Assembly: GCF_020085105.1 (NCBI RefSeq)
Contig: NC_058051.1
Location: forward strand, 896,001-960,000
Direction: 5' to 3'
From: Siniperca chuatsi
Lineage: Eukaryota; Chordata; Actinopteri; Centrarchiformes; Sinipercidae
DNA: 64,000 nt
In this document: positions 13,601 through 25,080 of the stretch, piece after piece
How positions within the stretch are numbered: position 1 is the stretch's first letter
How the letters are laid out: every line of letters starts with the position of its first letter
Made by a program: the position numbers and the translations under genes
The notes under the pieces: generated by a model
Told to the model about the DNA's origin: nothing
What the model saw: only the letters and a program-made list of their open reading frames with translations
The model's database searches: none

Positions 13601-14500
13601 CTTTTGGTGCGTCGTCACATATGATCGTGCTTTGCCACGGTGACGACACCAGATGATATGTTAATTAAAGCGTCTCGTTGACATTTCCACGATTGGAGCT
13701 GTTCAATCCGCGTTGCGTTTCGACTGTATTTCTGTTGTTCGGACATCTCAGGGCCATCTAAACGTCCGCGCAGCAGGAAACGAGCCTCAGGCCTCTAACT
13801 ATTCACTCTCACTCTGTTTTAACGCCATTTTCTGGTATTTCACAGTGAGAAACAACAGCACGACCACACGTTGAGACCGAACAGCTGGATCTAATGGCTT
13901 CAATGCATTTCAGTCATTTTGGCCACACTGATGTAGATGTAGATGTACCTGTGAAAGAAAACTACCTGCAGCACACACACACTATATATATATAAACATG
14001 GAAATGTTTGCCACATGTGTGTTTAAAGCGAAGAGGTGACGTGTGGCCCTTTAATACAAACAAATATGGCGTCATGACCACATTGAACCGAAGATCTCTC
14101 CTTCTCAGGTCGTCGTCTGTAAATATAAAGGTGGAGGTGGCGCCCTGGTTACCACCCTGAACAGCACCTACGTACTGTGAAGCCTCAAGGAGCGTATTTG
14201 CCGTGGGCTCTACTATTTTATTCATCCTGTTTTGTTTTTTGACCGAGCTGCAGAAATACTGTTTTTATTGCGTTGTTGGACACCAGTCTGTCTCCAACTC
14301 AGTGCCAAGAATAAAAAGCAATGAAATCAAAGTAAAATCAGCCCTGCTGCTGACTGGAGACGGCCTGCACCATTGTAAGGCTAACATCACCACCTGCTGG
14401 AGCTAAAGCGCTGCTGTGTTCAAATGCACCTGCTCATCACCTCTCACGTGCTCACTAACAGGTGTTAGATCTCGCGCTGTCCTTGCTCTTCTTGTATGAA
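4611..14500. other. Gene-poor intergenic region upstream of mtch1
   Basis: No reading frame here shows a recognisable protein family, and no set of exons with matching splice phases was found. Short open frames (for example around 8.4-8.8, 10.1-10.4, 10.9-11.2 and 12.35-12.66 kb) overlap on opposite strands and have the composition of chance frames. Recognisable repeats are a hAT-type fragment near 5690-5800 and a fish-repeat-like stretch at about 6165-6470. The blocks 10.45-10.75 and 12.9-13.25 kb are rich in homeodomain-like TAATTA/TTAATT strings next to GC-richer sequence and could be conserved noncoding elements; this is a guess. Confidence 0.5.
5690..5800 (+). mobile_element. hAT-type MITE fragment (CAG.GGTTC..AACCTGGG-type end)
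   Basis: The segment reads cagcagttcctaacctggg, then a gtcgggaccc...aggggtcacgaga core, then a 'tgtttctgctac' stretch. I recall this as a very common fish hAT MITE head. The other end and the target duplication were not identified. Confidence 0.4.
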
Positions 14501-14662
14501 ATGTATTCAGGGAGGAAAAGTCTACATACGTCACCTGGCGTTATCACGACACGTGATAGCATATTTGAGGTCTGGCTGCACGAGATTAGACAGGAGCGTG
14601 TGCGCACGTGCGTTTTGTGTGACGGCACGAGCTAGACTCCGCCCATGTGTTGTGGTTCCGCT

Positions 14663-14672
14663 GTCACGTGAC
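14663..14672. promoter_or_regulatory. Palindromic E-box GTCACGTGAC (CLEAR-type) upstream of mtch1
   Basis: The exact 10-bp palindrome GTCACGTGAC lies 287 bp before the mtch1 start codon. A second CACGTGAT core is at about 14550-14557. GTCACGTGAC is the consensus bound by the MiT/TFE and USF families of bHLH-zip factors. Whether it is used is unknown. Confidence 0.4.
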
Positions 14673-14882
14673 ACAACAAGTTATGAAATCACAATAAAAC
14701 GCGCCCGTGCTCTCACTCTGGTTTACTAACCAGTACGATGTATTACATTATTATTGTTATAACCTATCATAGTCTGTAGTATCATATATTATTGATTACT
14801 TATACAGTCTATGACTAGAACCGCATGTTGTTCTCTAACTGACTCACCTCTGAAGCAGGGAGTATTATTTTGAAAGTTCAGA

Positions 14883-14909
14883 GCGGAAGTTGTTGCTGCA
14901 GTCTTCCGG
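14883..14909. promoter_or_regulatory. Paired ETS-type sites in the mtch1 proximal promoter or 5'UTR
   Basis: GCGGAAGT at 14883-14890 and CTTCCGG at 14903-14909 are opposite-orientation ETS/GABP-like cores, 50-75 bp before the mtch1 ATG. This arrangement is usual in TATA-less promoters of genes for mitochondrial proteins. The transcription start was not determined. Confidence 0.4.
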
Positions 14910-14958
14910 CTCGGCGCTGACCGGGATGAACCGTCTCCCTCCATCACGGTAATTAAAC

Positions 14959-17900
14959 ATGGAATCGCCAGAAAACGGGTCCGGTCAGGCAGTCGGCGTT
15001 GAGCCAGGCGTAACGCCGACCCCCGTGGATGTGGACACCGCCGTGTTTATGCTGGGAGCGGGAGTAACAGCCATCACACACCCGCTGCTATACGTGAAGC
15101 TGCTAATACAGGTAGCCGGTGTAGCTAGCTAGCTGCTGCTGCTGCTGCTGTTGTTGTTGTTGTTGTTGGTGGTGTTGGTGTTGTTGGTGTTGGTGTTGGT
15201 GTTGTTGCTGTTGCTGTTGTTGCTGTTGTTGGTGTTGCTGTTGCTGTTGTTGGTGTTGGTGTTGGTGTTGCTGTTGTTGGTGTTGGTGTTGCTGTTGTTG
15301 CTGTTGCTGTTGTTGGTGTTGCTGTTGTTGGTGTTGGTGTTGGTGGTGTTGGTGTTGCTGTTGTTGCTGTTGCTGTTGTTGGTGTTGCTGTTGGTGGTGT
15401 TGCTGTTGGTGGTGTTGCTGTTGGTGGTGTTGGTGTTGCTGTTGTTGCTGTTGCTGTTGTTGGTGTTGCTGTTGTTGGTGTTGGTGTTGGTGGTGTTGGT
15501 GTTGGTGTTGCTGTTGGTGGTGTTGGTGTTTCTGTTGGTGGTGTTGGTGTTTCTGTTGGTGGTGTTGCTGTTGGTGGTGTTGGTGTTGCTGTTGGTGGTG
15601 TTGCTGTTGGTGTTGTTGGTGTTGCTGTTGGTGGTGTTAGTGTTGGTGTTGGTGTTGCTGTTGGTGGTGTTAGTGTTGGTGTTGCTGTTGGTGGTGTTAG
15701 TGTTGTTGTTGGTGGTGGTGTTGTTGTTGCTGCTGTTGGTGTTGTTGTTGTTGGTGTTGCTGTTGGTGTTGTTGGTGGTGGTGTTGGTGTTGGTGTTGTT
15801 GGTGTTGCTGTTGCTGTTGGTGGTGTTGGTGTTGCTGTTGGTGTTGTTGGTGTTGCTGTTGGTGGTGTTAGTGTTGTTGTTGGTGGTGGTGGTGTTGTTG
15901 TTGCTGTTGTTGTTGTTGGTGTTGCTGTTGGTGTTGTTGGTGGTGGTGTTGGTGTTGTTGGTGGTGGTGTTGCTGTTGTTGTCGTTGTTGGTGGTGGTGT
16001 TGCTGGTGGTGTTGTTGGTGGTGGTGGTCCCCGTGCACCGTTATCTGGGCAGAAGAGTCCTGCTGTTACGGTGCTGTGGGGGTTTTGGCTCGGGTTTTGG
16101 CACGGACGTATACGTTATATCACACGTAGCGTTTGTTTCCTCTCTGGCAGAGTTTGACCACTTCTGCGATGTGTTGGCCAGCACAGAGCCGCCACGACCT
16201 TATGACTCTGCGATCAGCTGATCAGCCGACCCTTTAGCCAGAAACACAGATCAAATTTACACGATCACAACATCAGAATCAACCAGGTCGATACCAACAA
16301 CTGACGGATAAAATGATCGATCGCAGAGAAAGTTAACTTACTGCCACACAGGCAGGTTTATATCGCCGAAACACCCAGCATCGTCCACTCTGGATCCTGG
16401 TTTTGGGTCAGAAGATCACTACCTCAGAACTCAGTGTCTAATGTGGATAAGGGCCGTGGTGTTTTCGGTCATTACAGTAGTTGTCAGTACACTTGATATT
16501 ACTACGTGTTTATTCATCTCTGTGAATATATTTATACTACCTGTTCGTACCTGCACACATCGCAGTATACATATATATTTTACAAGCTGTTAAACCATCA
16601 CAGCAGAGTTATTCATTTCATCACTACTATACACCACTCTACCGCTGCATTACATTATTTTATTCCTGTATTTTAAAGTGCACTATTCTATGTCTTTAGA
16701 TTCTCATTTTTTACTCGCGCGATTTTCTTTTCTATACATTTTTCATGAGCACTGTTGAATTTTATTGCCACCAGCTGCTTGGCTGTAGTTTTCGTGTCAT
16801 GTGACAAGTAAATCAGTCGGCTTGAAAATGAAGCAGAGAGGCTCGCTGTGTTTAATCTCCGTCTCTGTCGTTTCCAGGTGGGACATGAACCTCTTCCCCC
16901 GACTGTGGGCACGACTATGTTTGGACGAAGAGTCTTATACCTGCCTGGCTTCTTCTCTTATGGTGAGCGAGGTGTGATTGATCATCAGTCGCCTTATTGT
17001 TTCCCAAGCTAAGAGCAGGTGACAGGAAGTGAATTTGTTTTCAGCGCAGCACATCGTGAAGGTGGACGGAAAGAGAGGACTCTTCCGTGGCCTCTCGCCT
17101 CGCCTCGTGTCCAGCGCCATCTCCACCGTGGTCAGGAGCAAAGTTAAGCAGGTAAGCGAGGGTCGACACGTTTCACTGGAGGGAAACTGTTTAGTTTTAG
17201 CCCCAAACTGGATCCATGATGGCACCTTAAACCAATCACTCGCTCAGTTACACAGGTGGTTTGCTCTCCCACAGCTGGCCATGAATGGATGCAGACCTGC
17301 CCGTAATCGAATCCACCTGTTTGCATGTTTTCGGGCCTGTCAGTGAAAGAAATGTGTCACATCTGCGAGGTTCTCCAGCAACGCCAGAGCAGCTGTGGCC
17401 GTTACAGCACCTGGAGCAGTAATTCATCACACGCACCTGTAACCCGTCCTCGGCAGCAATACGGTCCCTCAGTCATTTATTAAAGGATAACAGTGATTTA
17501 GACGACACGCTGCTTCACAGTCGAGAATACAATGAAAAGATTATTAAGTCAGGGAGATAAAACTGATCACACAGGAGTAATTAAAGGACAGGTTGTAATC
17601 GTTCCTCCTGCTCATACTGGACATTTAAAGATCTCTTCCTAACGCACTGCAGATGTGACTGATGGGGGACAAAGTCCACGGTCCCTGTTCTGTGCAGAAA
17701 TGTTCATCTGAAGCTCCTTTTGACTTACACGAATCACCTTTTTGGTAAGAAACTCCCCCGTTGTGTTACTGTCCCTCCGTCACAGCTCAGCACGAACACA
17801 AAGAGGGAATCTTACACCAAAAACATACGTTTGGAAGACGATTGATTTAAATAATAATATTCACTTTACAGTCTTATTTTATTTCTTCTTCTTCTTATTA

Positions 17901-20900
17901 TTATTATTAGCCAGTGTAACTACAGAATGACTCCCTCATTTCACTCTTAAGTCATTCTGTAACTGTTTCTGTACGTGACTCACAGAGATCGGCTTGTTCA
18001 TTTAGTTTCTTGCCTCTTCTAAGTTTGAGATGTGTCAGCCCGAGTCTGGCGTATACGGGCGACGGGGGGGGTGAGAGAAACAGAAGAACATGTCTGTGGG
18101 TGAACGGTTGTGTTAAAGCACTGAAAGGCGAAGGTGTTGTGAATGGTTGTCAAAGTAATTGTCGTTGTTTGTTGAGCAGGTGGCGCTTCTGTCCAAGAGA
18201 GATGACGTGCAGACTTCGCTCGGGAAGGTGGTCAAAGAGGTGAGAGGTCATCTGCTCGCTCAAGCGTCTCGTTGTACTTTCTGTCGGACATTTTGCTATT
18301 TAAATGTAGTTCTCACACATCAAGGTTCAAGACAAGGACACCGAGTGTGGAAAACTGGTCCGATCACATTTGTACTCTTCTTCACTCGTTCTTTGATCAG
18401 ACACTTTCAGATTCAAATGCTTTGCTGATGTTAGATTAATTTTTTAAAATTTTCTGTACAGTCACTTAGTCGTGTTTATTCCCGTTTCAGTCTGAGGCTT
18501 CTTTTGCTGGATGGAAAAAGAGGACATCGCAGCATCCAAAACTTGGCACAGCTCACACGACTCCTCTTGCATCATTAATTAATCCACGACAAAAACAGAA
18601 AAGGGTTATCTCTGTTTACTCCAAATATATTTTATTCATGCAGCTGCTCACTGCCCTGTATTATAAGTGCCTTACAGGTAACAAACAAAGAACATCTAAT
18701 TGTCGTTATTCAGAGTACAGCTGGATTAAACATAATGTATTAAGAACAGAAGCAAACACGACTAAATATCAACATGTAAATAATAATGAATAATATTCAA
18801 CTGCACAATTGAATCTGGCTCCCATAAATATGTTTATAAGGTGCCACAAAATGCCCGACTCGAGACACGTTTACACTGCACGTTCATTTTGTTGCTTTGT
18901 TTTAGAACAGAGCTCTTCAACTTGTCTCCTGAAATTGTTTCCTCTCTCCAGACGTCACATGAGATGGTCGTCCAGTGCCTGTCCAGAGTGGCCACTCATC
19001 CTTTTCATGGTACGTCCTCATTAAGGCTGTCAAACTTTACTCCACCATCTTTGATGACGTATTCTGCCTGATCTGCAGAAGCAACTTCACAACCACAACT
19101 ATGGCTGCAACTGATTATTTTCATCATTGGCTGGTTGTGAAGTTATTTCTTCAATGAATCTTTTAGTCTGTAAAATGTCAGAATATTGTGAAAAAGTCTT
19201 TCACAAATTCGCCTTGAAATGCCCCAAAGATGTTAAACGTCGACATAAAACAGCAAAAAGTCGTCACAGCGGAGAAACGGAAACACTTGTTGTCATTCTT
19301 AAACGACTTGAACCTGTGTTGTTTTCCTTTGGCAGTGATGTCAGTGCGCTGCATGGCCCAGTTTGTTGGCAGAGAGGTCAAGTACGGGTAAGACTGTGAT
19401 GCTGCTGTCTCTACAACATGAAATACTCAGGGGTTTAAGCTATGAAGAAACATCCGTGGTGGTTATATATTACGTTTATTTATAATCCTTAAGATGTCAG
19501 TGCGCTCACAGAGCAACCTCTGTGAGAAATACGTCGCGTTTCCTGTGGCTGTGTCACAATAAAAGCCACCCTGTGTTTTGCCAGTCAAACACTTTTAATG
19601 TGAAGCAGCAGAAATGTTTTGTGTCATTGACATTAAATATTATCTCTAAACAGGCAACAACAATAACATGTCTGTCGATAAGACAGAAGACGTTTCAGTG
19701 CAGAAATGTCAACAAACGTTTGAGGTCGTTTAGAAACGGCTCACTGCACATCTTGGTCACTATTCTTGTGTTTATGTTCAGAACCAATATTGGCCAATAT
19801 ATTGTTGCCAAAATATATCAAATATGGTCATTATTATTAAGAGTTAACGCCGCTAATCTGCTGCGGCAGGACTTTGGATCAGATTTGAATGACAGCGGCA
19901 TTAAAGAAAACAGTTTCCGGAGCCAAACGTGTGTTTTAGGTTTGCACCCTGGAGACTTTCTGCACACGTTAATGGAGTTTGTGTCACACTTGCAGCGGGA
20001 TGTTCAGTTGTATTATCAAGATTTTTAAGGAGGAAGGAGTTGCTGGATTCTATGTGTGAGTCTTACTTATAATTTCACTAATATAATAACCTTGATGTTG
20101 GGCGTCCAGCAGTCTGAGCAGTGTGTTGTGTGTCTGCAGTGGTCTCGTACCCCATGTGCTGGGAGAGGTCCTCTTCCTGTGGTGTTGTAACCTCCTGGCT
20201 CACTTTATTAACACCTACGCTGTAGACGAAAGTGTAAGTCCATCACCTCTTTGGATGGTAGAAGAGAGACAGCTAGCGATAAACAGCATTTTATATTAAC
20301 ACAATAAAGTCCTTACTGACGACACATACGCACATAAAGTGCCACAGGTCTGCCTGCTTTTGAACCGCTCTCATTTATAACGAGATAGTCTCTACCTCCT
20401 CAGACGTCGCGGCGTCGTGCAGATGTGCGCAGTAATGTACGCTGAGGGAAATGCAGCCAAACGTGCACTTAAATGTCTTCACAAAGACAGAACAGTTTAG
20501 TTGCTAAGCTGTAGTGATACTAAAGTTCACTGATGGTCAAGTTCAGCCAAAACTCCCCGTCCACCATTTGTTTGTGCTACAGTGATCAGATCATTAATAA
20601 ATAATAATAATATATATATATATATATATATATAGTCAACCTTCCTTCTGGCTCTTTCGATCACTGTTAAGTCCCCATCAGTGAAATTAAACACTTATTT
20701 CTCAGTTATTTCACAATTAAAGCGTTCCAGCAGCTCAAAGGGCATAATTCCCTCTGTTCCAGTAGGCTTTTAATTTGAAACATCTGCAGGAAGTGTTGTT
20801 CCGTTGACGATAACTTGAGTAGAAGCAGCTGGAAGCGATCAGTGACCGAGAACAGTGTCGGTGTTAAAGTGTCAGCAGAGTGCTGAGTACGACCCGGCTC

Positions 20901-22980
20901 TGGAAATAAACGTCATACTGAATTTCCCCTGTGAGTTTTTTATAGCGCAGGTTATTTCAATTCCAGCGTTACTTTGAGATCCGACGATAAATCTTATTAA
21001 TCTTGTTAACGACGGGAAGATTACATTTAGTTTAACTGAACCAAGTAGTGTTGAATGCAGTTAAATGTGGCGTTGATGCAAAGCAGTGACCGTGAGCTCT
21101 CTGCTTGTGTTTGCAGTTCAGTCAGGCCTCGGCTGTACGAAGCTACACCAAGTTTGTGATGGGCGTAAGTTCAACACTCGCACCGTTCTTTGAGATGTTT
21201 CCCACGTGCAGCATCACCTCAGCTGATGGTGTGTGTTTTCCTCCAGATTGCAGTGAGTGTTTTAACATACCCGTTCATGCTGGTGGCTGATCTCATGGCG
21301 GTCAGCAACTGTGGGTGAGTCGGTCTTTCGCTAATTAACAATCAGCAACAGTTTCGCAGAGACGGCCCTTCTACATGTGGTCAGTTCCTTCAGTCTGGGT
21401 TAGGGACGTTCATGTTCTGCAGATACACTGATGAATCCATTTAAATTGGCCCGTTTTAAGCAAACGAAATATATACGGATTCACTTCAAAATAAGACTGT
21501 GTAGTCCCTCATTCGTCCAGGAGTGATCTATCGTAGAAAAGGTTTCAGTCGTAGTCGTCTGGACGCTGTTTTCAGAATCAAGACGTTTCGGCTCCCATCC
21601 GGAAGTCATTCTCAATTGTGAAGAAATGGGACGGGAACTAGAAATTTAAGCTACTCTGAGTTACATAAGCCCCGCCCTCAGGGAGGAGTCTACCTGAGTA
21701 TCTGTTAATAGCTAGTTTCACCTGAAACTGACCTAATAGTTTCCATGATGGCCCAGTAATCAGTAATCAGGCCTATTGTTTTCTGGCTGCACCTCTTCAT
21801 CACTGTTAAGTACCTGATTAGCATGTGATTGGCGTGACCACGGTGTTAACACACTGTGACAGACTTTGGGCAGATTGAATCTCAGACCACCATTTCTGTT
21901 CAAAGAGGGGTTCTCTTTTTTCACAAAAATGGCTTCCTTGACGCCCCGTTCAAACCAGCTCTTCTCTCTACTCAGACTCTTCACCTCGCTGTCTTCAAAT
22001 GTGCGGTTTGTAGCTTTTAGATGCAAACGCACGGCGCTCTGTAATCCTGAGTCAGCGTGTCGTCTGTGCTGATAAAGTCTTTTGTGAAGCGGCTGTTTGG
22101 TCTCGCCTATGTACCGTTCTTTGCAGTTTTCCTCACTGCACTGAATGGAGTAGACAACATTGCTCTGTTTCTGTGTGGGTAACTTGTCCTTAGGGTGAAC
22201 GAGTTCCTGTCTTAAAGTGTTGCCTGGTTTAAAGAAAACAGGAACATCGTGCTGTCTAAAGATCCTTTGTAGTTTTTCAGACAGTCCAGATCAGGTACTT
22301 AACAGATGACTTCCTGATGGGAGCCGAAACGTCTTGATTCTGAAAACAGTGTCCAGATGACTACGACTGAAACCTTTTCTACGATACGGATTCACTATTT
22401 TCCCACCAGAGTTTGATTCCTGGCGGCGTGCAGAAGGCCTTCAAACATTTACAGCAGATTTCAGAAATGTCCTTTTGGGGCCCTTGTGCACAGGGGGGCC
22501 TCAGTCCCACTGGTTGTGCTTTGTGTCGTCAGGCTGGCTGCAGGTCTTCCTCCTCACTCTCCCGTCTTCAAGTCCTGGCTGCACTGCTGGAATCACCTGA
22601 GCCACAAGGTACAGGCGTTCAGCCGCCTCTCGCCTCACACTCCAGCACGTGTAGTGACGCCACATGGGCGCACAGTTTGTCGTCTCTTTGTTTACGTGTG
22701 TGTGTAATTTTTGATAATTAATCATTTTATTTTCGGTTGGGGTACATCTTAAAATCTTTGAGTATGGGAGGGAGTGAAACAACCTCATTTTCATAGAGTC
22801 CCTTAGTTTGACCAGGCTGATGCTCACATTGGACTGAAGTGGTTCCAAAGTGCTTAAAGTTAGTATGTCGTCCCCCCCGTCCCCCCGCCCCCCTCCTCCC
22901 GTCAGGGTCACCTCTTCAGAGGATCCAGCTTCTTTTTCCGCCGGGTGCCTGTGACCTCCCTGCCCTCCATCGAGGACTGA
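14959..22980 (+). CDS. mtch1: Mitochondrial carrier homolog 1 (MTCH1), 12 coding exons
   Basis: MTCH1 is a divergent SLC25-fold protein of the outer mitochondrial membrane. Known of the family: it acts as an insertase for alpha-helical membrane proteins and was earlier described as a presenilin-associated pro-apoptotic protein. Exons: 14959-15111, 16878-16962, 17045-17151, 18180-18239, 18952-19009, 19336-19387, 19996-20055, 20140-20233, 21117-21164, 21247-21314, 22533-22608, 22906-22980. They sum to 936 nt (311 aa plus stop) in one frame with GT/AG at each junction. Diagnostic segments are [18 protein letters not shown] (exon 1), [14 protein letters not shown] (exon 3), [20 protein letters not shown] (exons 7-8), RSYTKFVMG (exon 9), [18 protein letters not shown] (exon 10) and [14 protein letters not shown] (exon 12). 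The C-terminus favours MTCH1 over MTCH2. The N-terminus is much shorter than in the human protein (389 aa as I recall), and the DES-to-FSQ junction lacks a short segment that is alternatively spliced in human. The ATG at 14959 follows ETS-like promoter sites. The nearest canonical downstream AATAAA I saw is far away (25220), so the 3' end is unresolved. Confidence 0.95.
15132..16028 (+). repeat. G/T-rich GTT/GCT/GGT array in mtch1 intron 1
   Basis: About 0.9 kb of GTT, GCT and GGT triplets begins 21 bp after the exon 1 splice junction. It starts with a short pure (GCT)n/(GTT)n tract and continues as mixed GTT-GGT and GTT-GCT hexamers and dodecamers. C is nearly absent except in GCT, and A is almost missing. 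Sub-blocks recur, such as GTTGCTGTTGGTGGT and TTAGTGTTG near 15630-15880, which suggests unit duplication. The 356-codon frame across it (15151-16221) is nearly all Leu and Val, has no relatives I recognise, and is an artefact of the repeat. Confidence 0.95.
19101..19310 (+). mobile_element. hAT-type MITE fragment in mtch1 intron 5
   Basis: The segment starts ggctgcaactgattatttt and continues with 'tctgtaaaatgtcagaatattgtgaaaaa', the head and core I recall for an abundant fish hAT MITE whose consensus has ctgcaac.gattattttcat and gtcagaaaatggtgaaaaa. A related copy lies at 58525-58690. The right end was not found. Confidence 0.45.
20607..20634. repeat. (TA)n microsatellite in mtch1 intron 8
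   Basis: A run of about 12 TA dinucleotides follows an (AAT)-rich lead-in. Confidence 0.9.
21486..22383 (-). mobile_element. Truncated Penelope-like retroelement with inverted terminal copies and target duplication
   Basis: The insertion lies in mtch1 intron 10. It is flanked by a 13-bp direct repeat, ATACGGATTCACT, at 21473-21485 and 22384-22396. Its ends carry a 77-bp inverted repeat (21532-21608 against 22307-22383) with 3 mismatches by eye. Between them, on the minus strand, is a GIY-YIG endonuclease-like frame. Penelope-like elements are known to carry a C-terminal GIY-YIG domain and terminal repeats in either orientation, so this is a 5'-truncated copy lacking the reverse transcriptase. 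About 45 bp lie between the left target copy and the left inverted repeat. Confidence 0.8.
21760..22195 (-). pseudogene. Penelope GIY-YIG endonuclease domain fragment
   Basis: The minus-strand frame reads VVYSIQC, then a [16 protein letters not shown] stretch, [32 protein letters not shown] and PSLNR. The YIGET.QPL..R core with the upstream VYSI.C and the downstream ER..KEA matches the GIY-YIG nuclease of Penelope/Neptune elements. The frame stays open over about 145 codons but has no start of its own and no upstream reverse transcriptase, because the element is truncated near 22200. It is a mobile-element relic, transcribed antisense if at all within the mtch1 pre-mRNA. Confidence 0.75.
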
Positions 22981-24814
22981 CGTCGTCATCGTCGTCGCCT
23001 GCTGGGATGTTCTTCCTCCTCCACCCAGCCGCTGAGGCTCATGGGTAATGCAGTACTTAATGCTGTCACACAAACCAAACTGAGAGAAGAACCCTGACCT
23101 CAAAGGAAGTGATGGCCGTAACACCGCCCAATCCACTACTAATCACCAACATTATACTTAACATGACAAAAACATGTTTCAGTGTTTTGCAAACGTGGTT
23201 GTTTTTTGTTTAGCGATCCAGGCAGCCATAGATTTCCATTCATTTGCTCACATTTTAGTCCACTGTAGTATTATATGGTATTATTATTATAAAGTATAAT
23301 CCATCACAGTGAACATTAGCGGCACATTATCGCCGGGAGCCAACGCAGTGCAGAGTTTTACTGCAGGCTTGATGTTCACTGACACACGAGTCTCACAAGT
23401 CTGATTTTCATGTTGTTACAGAAATGAGTGGAAACCAATGGCATCATCAATCATACACGAAGCATACATGCTTTGCAGTTAAGGAGCTAAACAACACAGG
23501 TGTTGTAGCTAGCAGACTGTGTGTTTTGCTGAATAGCGGCCGCTGTGGCCACCGATGGTAATTACAGGATAACTGAACTTGTGTGCTGAGCGAGTCGCTT
23601 TAAAGACGTCATCACTAGGTGACCTGACTGCGAGCCAATGGAAAGAGAGAAGTGTCCCGAGGCATGAGGTGCATCACTTCCTTTACTGCCGCAACTGTAG
23701 AAAAGCAAAGGCAAAACACAAAGCTTCTCATCCTTTCCCCTCAGAAAAACGAGAAAAGCCACACAGAGTTACACGTTCAAGTCCTGCTGGGCAAGTACAA
23801 CGTTAGCATTTGAACGTTAGCAAGGTGAGAAAAAATGGGTAGTAGGATCCAACTGAATGCTAACATTAAACGTCAGCTAATGTGCCATTAAAGATTAGCT
23901 TGTTGCGTTTGTCCACGAGTCCTTGAGCAACATCATCGTTAGCTTCTCCAACAGGCTAACAACACCTCCTGCCTAATGTCACCTGGGGTGAATCTATGTA
24001 GCTCATCTGATTTCTTTCACACAAGAAACAGGACAGGCTTTTGTTACCTGACAAACAACGTTACGCTAACGTTACTTTAAGTCCAGACTTTATTTCAAAT
24101 CTCTCAGGTTGCCAGTGGAAATGACGCACTACGCCTGGGGTCCGTACTCTGTTTTCATTGGCTGTGAGGTCTCCAGTTGGACCCTCCTGAGAACGAGACC
24201 ACAAGCAGGAAACACCCCTGTCTCCTGCTGAGGTGCACTGTGTTGACCTCTTGTTTCGCTTTAGTGATAGAACCATTGATATGTCACGTGCTAAAATGTA
24301 GTGCGACAGTAGAAGAGTCATAAAGCCTAAACTAGCTAACGTTAGCCACCATAAAGCACCGGTCAGACCTACAGCAGCATGAGTGTGTGTTCGTGCTGAT
24401 AAATGTAACTTTTGTGTTATATCGTATCAGAAAAGTCACAGTCTTTACTTCCCCAAGCAGCAGCTGCTCAACATTCAAATAAGTCACCTTTCATGTATCT
24501 GCGATACGTAATCCTCCTCTCAGACCTCACTCCACTTCTTACTCTCAGCCTGTTGTTGCCAGTAATTACCCTCATCCGCACCAGTTAGCAGTAAGTGTAT
24601 GGAGCCAGATCAGTGTTGAAGCTGCGCGAGGCTTCGATTGCACGGGACACGCGTTGCATCTGAAGGCTCTGCTGTTTCTTTGCAATTCAAAACTGTGTTT
24701 CTGTTTATGGAAACTACTCGTGTGTCTGGTTTGGTGGAGACCAACAAAAAGTATTTTTTTAAGTTTAAAGAAAATAATTGAAAAAAACACTTGGGAAAAT
24801 ATAAATATGATATA

Positions 24815-24816
<2 letters not shown>

Positions 24817-24850
<34 letters not shown>
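24817..24850. repeat. (TA)n microsatellite
   Basis: An uninterrupted AT dinucleotide run follows 'tatacgat'. Confidence 0.9.
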
Positions 24851-24853
<3 letters not shown>

Positions 24854-25055
24854 TGGAAAATGAAAAAATGTGACATGACCTGTAAGTATGTAGATGTGCT
24901 CAGCAGTTTATTTCTTGAATTTTAATTTTATACCCTGAAGTTTTTCTTTTTGCTTGTTTTTAAAATGTTTTTGTGCTCTAAACTTTTTTCTTTCCATGAA
25001 ACACGTCTGTGTTGCGTTTAAATGTCTCCGACTGGTCAAAAGCCACACGTACACC

Positions 25056-25080
25056 TGTTGTTGTTGTTGTTGTTGTTGTT
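25056..25080 (+). repeat. (TTG)n microsatellite
   Basis: About eight TTG units. The same triplet type dominates the mtch1 intron 1 array. Confidence 0.85.

Noticed and set aside
15151..16221. 356-codon Leu/Val-rich frame resembling a membrane protein
   Set aside because: It is the translation of the GTT/GCT/GGT array inside mtch1 intron 1. Real exons on both sides splice over it.
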